The notes beneath the pieces were generated by a model. That model was not told where the DNA came from. It saw only the letters and a list, made by a program, of their open reading frames with translations, and made no database searches. DNA of 64,000 bases from NCBI RefSeq assembly GCF_041624475.1, contig NZ_JBFJUX010000002.1, positions 248,001-312,000 on the forward strand, in the 5' to 3' direction. The stretch comes from Litorivivens sp041624475 (GTDB taxonomy: Bacteria > Pseudomonadota > Gammaproteobacteria > Pseudomonadales > Spongiibacteraceae). A program made the translations under genes and the position numbers. Shown in pieces: positions 60,530 to 64,000 of the stretch. The number at the start of each line of letters is the position of its first letter. Within the stretch, counting starts at the first letter, position 1.

Positions 60530-60587
60530 AGCGTGATCCTCTTGTGTTCCAGCGGCTGTCAAAAAAATGTCGCGTTCACAACAGGAG

Positions 60588-60603
60588 AGCAATTAGCGTG
60601 CCA
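60588..60603 (-). promoter_or_regulatory. Sigma-54 promoter of flgA
   Basis: The minus strand reads TGGCACGCTAATTGCT, matching TGGCACG-N4-TTGCW with GG and GC 10 nt apart. The start point would be near 60577, about 48 nt before the flgA ATG. Confidence 0.85.
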
Positions 60604-60674
60604 GCCAACAAATGTCAGCGTCATGATTTCTGTAAAAGCGAGCAGAAAGCGGCAGACGGAGAATTGCCGGCCGG

Positions 60675-60692
60675 GCGGCAAACCCTTGCCGC
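60675..60692. promoter_or_regulatory. Palindrome 1 between divergent sigma-54 promoters
   Basis: GCGGCAA (60675-60681) and TTGCCGC (60686-60692) are perfect 7-bp arms around 4 nt. It lies about 75 nt upstream of one promoter and 85 nt upstream of the other, where an enhancer-binding activator would sit. Confidence 0.55.
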
Positions 60693-60726
60693 TCGCCAAA
60701 AAAATCCCGGGCCGGAATTTTGGCGA
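60693..60726. promoter_or_regulatory. Palindrome 2 between divergent sigma-54 promoters
   Basis: TCGCCAAAA (60693-60701) and TTTTGGCGA (60718-60726) are perfect 9-bp arms, with a CCCGGG-centred interior that adds further near-symmetry. It touches palindrome 1. It is a candidate activator site shared by flgA and flgB. Confidence 0.5.
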
Positions 60727-60764
60727 TAAATACTAAGTGATTGTATTTAAAACGCATTTTAAAG

Positions 60765-60780
60765 TGGCACGGCTGTTGCA
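60765..60780 (+). promoter_or_regulatory. Sigma-54 promoter of flgBCDEF
   Basis: TGGCACGGCTGTTGCA matches TGGCACG-N4-TTGCA fully, with 10 nt between GG and GC. The start point would be near 60791, giving a leader of about 80 nt before flgB. Confidence 0.9.
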
Positions 60781-60869
60781 ATGACCATTGCGAAAGCAGT
60801 CTGCCGTGCAAAGTCGGAGGGTTCTGACAACAACATCGGCAGGCGCCAACAGAACTTTAGGATTTTGTT

Positions 60870-61271
60870 ATGCCACTGAACTTTGACACAGCGCTAGGCG
60901 TTCACGAACGCGCTCTCTATACGAGAGCAAAGCGTACCGAGGTTCTGGGTGCCAATATGGCCAACGTGGACACGCCAGGGTATCAGGCACGTGATCTGGA
61001 TTTTCGCGCAGCCCTTGAAGGCGCGCAACAACAGAATTTGAGCGTAAGTCGCACGCGCTCAAACCATATTCAGCCGGATGGCGGTGCAGCGGCACTGGAA
61101 GCCCAACTGAAATATCGTGTGCCGAACCAACCCAGTCTCGACGGTAATACGGTTGAACTGCATATAGAGCAGGCCCAGTTTGCCGACAATGCGGTGCGCT
61201 ATCAGGCGACGCTCACCTTTCTCGGCAGCAAGTTCAGCGGTCTGAAAGATGCCATTACTGGAGGTCGATAA
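60870..61271 (+). CDS. flgB: Flagellar proximal rod protein FlgB
   Basis: A 133-aa rod subunit exported by the flagellar type III system. The N-terminal rod signature appears as TEVLGANMANVDTPGYQARDLDF, and the C-terminal helix ends TFLGSKFSGLKDAITGGR. It is the first gene of the plus-strand rod/hook operon. flgC starts 3 nt after its stop. Confidence 0.96.
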   Translation: MPLNFDTALGVHERALYTRAKRTEVLGANMANVDTPGYQARDLDFRAALEGAQQQNLSVSRTRSNHIQPDGGAAALEAQLKYRVPNQPSLDGNTVELHIEQAQFADNAVRYQATLTFLGSKFSGLKDAITGGR

Positions 61272-61273
61272 GC

Positions 61274-61675
61274 ATGTTTAAAGTCCTGGATATCGCCGGT
61301 TCCGCGATGAACGCCCAGCTGGTCAGGCTAAACACCACCGCCAGCAACATGGCCAATGCTGACTCGGTGGCCACAACAGAAGCCGAGGCCTACCGCGCCA
61401 AGCAGCCGGTGTTTGCAGCGCTGCTGCAGGAAACCGCCAATGCTGCCGCCGGCGTTCAGGTCACCGGCATTGTCGAAAGCCAGGCGCCGGTGATCAAGCG
61501 CTATGAGCCGGGGAATCCGATGGCAGACGCCGACGGCTATGTCTTTGGCTCCAATGTGAACGAGGTAGAGGAAATGGCCAATATGATTTCCGCCTCGCGC
61601 TCCTTCCAGAACAACTCGGAAGTATTCAACACCTCCAAAGATTTGATGATGCGCACCCTGCAGCTCGGACGATAA
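61274..61675 (+). CDS. flgC: Flagellar proximal rod protein FlgC
   Basis: A 133-aa rod subunit with the N-terminal FKVLDIAGSAMNAQLVRLNTTASNMANADS motif and the C-terminal VNEVEEMANMISASRSFQNNSEVFNTSKDLMMRTLQLG, both typical of FlgC. Central residues VIKRYEPGNPMADADGYVFGSN are also conserved. It is tightly spaced between flgB and flgD. Confidence 0.97.
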   Translation: MFKVLDIAGSAMNAQLVRLNTTASNMANADSVATTEAEAYRAKQPVFAALLQETANAAAGVQVTGIVESQAPVIKRYEPGNPMADADGYVFGSNVNEVEEMANMISASRSFQNNSEVFNTSKDLMMRTLQLGR

Positions 61676-61685
61676 GGACTGAACC

Positions 61686-62348
61686 ATGGAATTGAGAACG
61701 ATCAGCGATATCCAGTCCCTGCAGGCTCAGAACGGCAAGCTCGGCAAGGAAAACCTGGGGCAGACCGAGTTTATGAAGCTCATGCTGGCGCAGATGCAGA
61801 ATCAGGATCCGTTTAAACCGGTCGACAATGCCGAGTTTCTCGGTCAGATGGCCCAGTTCAGCACCGTGAGTGGCATTTCTGAAATCAATCAATCGATGGC
61901 CTCACTGGCGGACTCACTGAAGTCCTCGCAAATGCTGAATGCCGCTTCGCTGGTTGATAAGACGGCACTGGTCGCCTCACCGAGTGCGCCCTTCGATGGC
62001 AGTACCGCCATTCGCGGCCGGGTAGAGCTGCCAGCCTCAACCTCAGGCGTGCAGGTGGAAGTAGTGAAATCCAATGGTGAAGTGGTTCGGCGCATGTCGC
62101 TCGGGCCGCAGGCCGCCGGCACGGTGGATTACACCTGGGACGGTCGCGATAACGGCGGTAACAGCTTACCGGCTGGGGAATATCAGTTGAAGGTGAGCTA
62201 CTTCGCCGGCAACCAACAGGAAGCTTTGGAAAACCATATTCACGCACAAATTACCAGTGTCAGTCTCCCTTCACAGGGTGGCAGCGCCAACATCGAACTC
62301 AAAGGGCTGGGCCAGTTCCAGCTCTCTGACGTCAAAAGCATCAGCTAG
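61686..62348 (+). CDS. flgD: Flagellar hook capping protein FlgD
   Basis: A 220-aa hook assembly scaffold. N-terminal NLGQTEFMKLMLAQMQNQDPFKPVDNAEFLGQMAQFSTVSGI is the FlgD signature; the C-terminal half contains FlgD Ig-like and Tudor-like domains (VDYTWDGRDNGGNSLPAGEYQLKV). It is removed once the hook is complete. It starts 10 nt after flgC and ends 14 nt before flgE. Confidence 0.96.
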   Translation: MELRTISDIQSLQAQNGKLGKENLGQTEFMKLMLAQMQNQDPFKPVDNAEFLGQMAQFSTVSGISEINQSMASLADSLKSSQMLNAASLVDKTALVASPSAPFDGSTAIRGRVELPASTSGVQVEVVKSNGEVVRRMSLGPQAAGTVDYTWDGRDNGGNSLPAGEYQLKVSYFAGNQQEALENHIHAQITSVSLPSQGGSANIELKGLGQFQLSDVKSIS

Positions 62349-62362
62349 CCAGGAGAGCCACT

Positions 62363-63583
62363 ATGAGCTTTGATATCGCAGTAACAGGCCTTAACGCCGC
62401 ATCCAAACTTCTGGATACCACCGCCAACAATATCGCCAACGTCGGTACCACCGGTTTCAAACGTTCCAAAGCCGTTTTCTCCGATGTGTTTGCCAGCTCA
62501 ATTACTGATTCGAGCGCTACCCAGACCGGCTCCGGTGTAAAACTGGCGAAAATCTCCCAGCAGTTTTCCCAGGGCAACGTTTCGCTGACCAACAACAACA
62601 TGGACCTGGCCATTAACGGTGACGGTTTCTTTACGCTGAGCAGCGTTGATAAAGGGCTGGTCTACACCCGCGCCGGGGAATTCAGCGTCGACAAGGACGG
62701 CTACGTTGTAAACAGCAACCTCAACCGTCTGCAGATTTTCCCGTCAACAGGTAGTGGCTCCTTCGCCAGCGGCTCGCTGGTCGATCTGCAATTGGAAAAC
62801 TCTACCTTTCCACCGCAGGCGACCTCAAACGCTACTATCGGCCTGAACCTGCCCTCGGGTGCGAGCGTGCCGGGTACCGGCCCCTTTGACCCCAATAACC
62901 TTAACACCTTCAATCACTCGTCATCGATGACCATTTACGATTCTCAGGGTTCATCGCACGCGGCAACGACCTACTATGTAAAAGATGCTGCGCCCAACAG
63001 CTGGAGCCAGTATCTCTACATCGATGGCACCGCCGTGGGTGGCGCCAACACGATGGTGTTTGACGGCGCCGGCGTGCTGCAGACCCCAGCCAGCGGTCAA
63101 TTTACCTATCCTGCCTACACGCCCACTAATGGCGCGGGCGATATCAACCTGACGGCTGATTTTTCCAGCTCCACGCAATACGGCACCGATTTTGTAGTCA
63201 ACAGCCTGTCTCAGGATGGCTTTGAATCCGGCATTCTCAGCGGGGTAGAGATCGATGCGAATGGCGTGGTGTCAGCGCGTTACTCCAATCAGGCGTCAGA
63301 GCAACTGGGCAAGGTAGCCATCACCCTGTTCAACAACCCGCAGGGCCTGCAGCAGGCGGGTAACAATACCTGGACCGAAACCTTCACCGCCGGCGCCGGC
63401 CGCCTGGGTGAGCCGGGCACCTCAAACTTCGGTTTGATTCAGTCCAGCGCGCTGGAAAGCTCGAATGTGGATCTTTCTGCCGAACTGGTGGAAATGGTCA
63501 CAGCCCAGCGCAACTTTCAGGCGAACGCCCAGGTGATCTCGACGGCTGACCAGATCACTCAGGCCATCCTGAATATCCGCTAA
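62363..63583 (+). CDS. flgE: Flagellar hook protein FlgE
   Basis: A 406-aa hook subunit. N-terminal SFDIAVTGLNAASKLLDTTANNIANVGTTGFKRSKAVF, the FlgE-type INGDGFFTLSS insertion, and C-terminal LVEMVTAQRNFQANAQVISTADQITQAILNIR are all present. The length is close to that of E. coli FlgE (402). GGAGAG precedes the ATG. Confidence 0.97.
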   Translation: MSFDIAVTGLNAASKLLDTTANNIANVGTTGFKRSKAVFSDVFASSITDSSATQTGSGVKLAKISQQFSQGNVSLTNNNMDLAINGDGFFTLSSVDKGLVYTRAGEFSVDKDGYVVNSNLNRLQIFPSTGSGSFASGSLVDLQLENSTFPPQATSNATIGLNLPSGASVPGTGPFDPNNLNTFNHSSSMTIYDSQGSSHAATTYYVKDAAPNSWSQYLYIDGTAVGGANTMVFDGAGVLQTPASGQFTYPAYTPTNGAGDINLTADFSSSTQYGTDFVVNSLSQDGFESGILSGVEIDANGVVSARYSNQASEQLGKVAITLFNNPQGLQQAGNNTWTETFTAGAGRLGEPGTSNFGLIQSSALESSNVDLSAELVEMVTAQRNFQANAQVISTADQITQAILNIR

Positions 63584-63603
63584 CCGGCGAGTGAGTAAAG
63601 ACG

Positions 63604-64000
63604 ATGGATAAATTATTGTATTTGGGAATGACCGGTGCCAAGCAGACCTCGCTGGCTCAGGCGACCAATGCCAATAATTTGGCAAACGTATCCACCACGG
63701 GCTTTCGCGCCGACTTCAACAGTCTGTTCGCTGAGCAGATTGCCGGCGCGGGACTGCCCAGCCGCAGCAACTCCGTGGCCTACGAGAAGGGTATCGATAC
63801 CAACCCGGGGAGCCTGCAGCACACTGGCCGCACCCTCGATGTTGCGGTCAGTGGTGACGGTTGGTTTGCGGTACAAACGCCGGACGGACGCGAAGCCTAT
63901 ACCCGCCGCGGGGATCTGCAGCTGACCTCGGATGGTCAGTTGCTGACCGGGCAGGGTCATAACCTGCTGGGCGACGGCGGCCCCATCGCGATACCAGAAC
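63604..64000 (+). CDS. flgF: Flagellar proximal rod protein FlgF, 3' end cut off by the window edge
   Basis: The first 132 codons are visible and the frame is open at the window end. MDKLLYLGMTGAKQTSLAQATNANNLANVSTTGFRADF is the FlgF/FlgG-type rod N-terminus; the early position after flgE and the MDKLLY start favour FlgF. GDGWFAVQTPDGREAYTRRGDLQLTSDGQLLTGQGH follows as expected. It is part of the flgB operon. Confidence 0.92.
   Translation, partial: MDKLLYLGMTGAKQTSLAQATNANNLANVSTTGFRADFNSLFAEQIAGAGLPSRSNSVAYEKGIDTNPGSLQHTGRTLDVAVSGDGWFAVQTPDGREAYTRRGDLQLTSDGQLLTGQGHNLLGDGGPIAIPE

Overview
The window reads as chromosomal core sequence from a flagellated, aerobic gammaproteobacterium. Gene order and protein motifs point to a marine Pseudomonadales/Cellvibrionales-type organism, but this rests on recognition by eye and not on a search. 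Base composition looks even (mid-50s % GC by impression). I see no insertion sequence, prophage, integrase, CRISPR array or rRNA. The strongest unusual material is regulatory.

Layout. 1-9004: the end of a glutathione S-transferase gene, a small secreted protein, lpxH-ppiB, glnS-cysS, a membrane diguanylate cyclase, the tight folD/DUF374/VanZ cluster, and a tRNA-Pro/Arg/His cluster behind a near-ideal sigma-70 promoter. 9193-12020: an OmpA-domain protein with an unusual acidic tail, followed by a TpsB/Omp85-like barrel protein without a visible signal peptide. 12160-15886: electron-transfer flavoprotein genes (ETF-QO divergent from etfBA). 15985-22807: YceI, a Kef-type antiporter, an orphan ParA, acnB, a DUF1289 protein and miaE.

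22826-30022 is a nitrate-acquisition locus. nrtA, nrtB and nrtC encode an ABC importer. They are followed by nasS, a cytoplasmic NrtA-like nitrate sensor, and a NasT-like protein that has lost its RNA-binding ANTAR domain. The operon is preceded by a near-perfect sigma-54 promoter with three NtrC-like sites upstream. The divergent pair modB-modC (molybdate uptake) has no adjacent modA.

30083-38642: an H1-like basic protein, a GNAT protein with a C-terminal extension, roxA, purB, hflD, mnmA, a NUDIX hydrolase, rluE and icd. 38717-44599: cspD divergent from clpS-clpA, then infA, bpt, aat and trxB. This puts the adaptor, unfoldase and both aminoacyl-transferases of the bacterial N-degron pathway together. 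44714-53476: ftsK, lolA, rarA, crcB, serS, cysG and gor in one direction with very short or overlapping junctions. 53521-58845: prc and a large MASE1/CHASE/PAS/PAS histidine kinase.

58918-64000 is a flagellar locus: flgA-flgM-flgN on the minus strand, divergent from flgB-C-D-E-F, which runs off the window. The two arms have back-to-back sigma-54 promoters separated by two palindromes, and flgM has its own sigma-28 promoter. The sequence-level logic is that of a polar-flagellum cascade: sigma-54 class, then sigma-28, with FlgM as anti-sigma-28.
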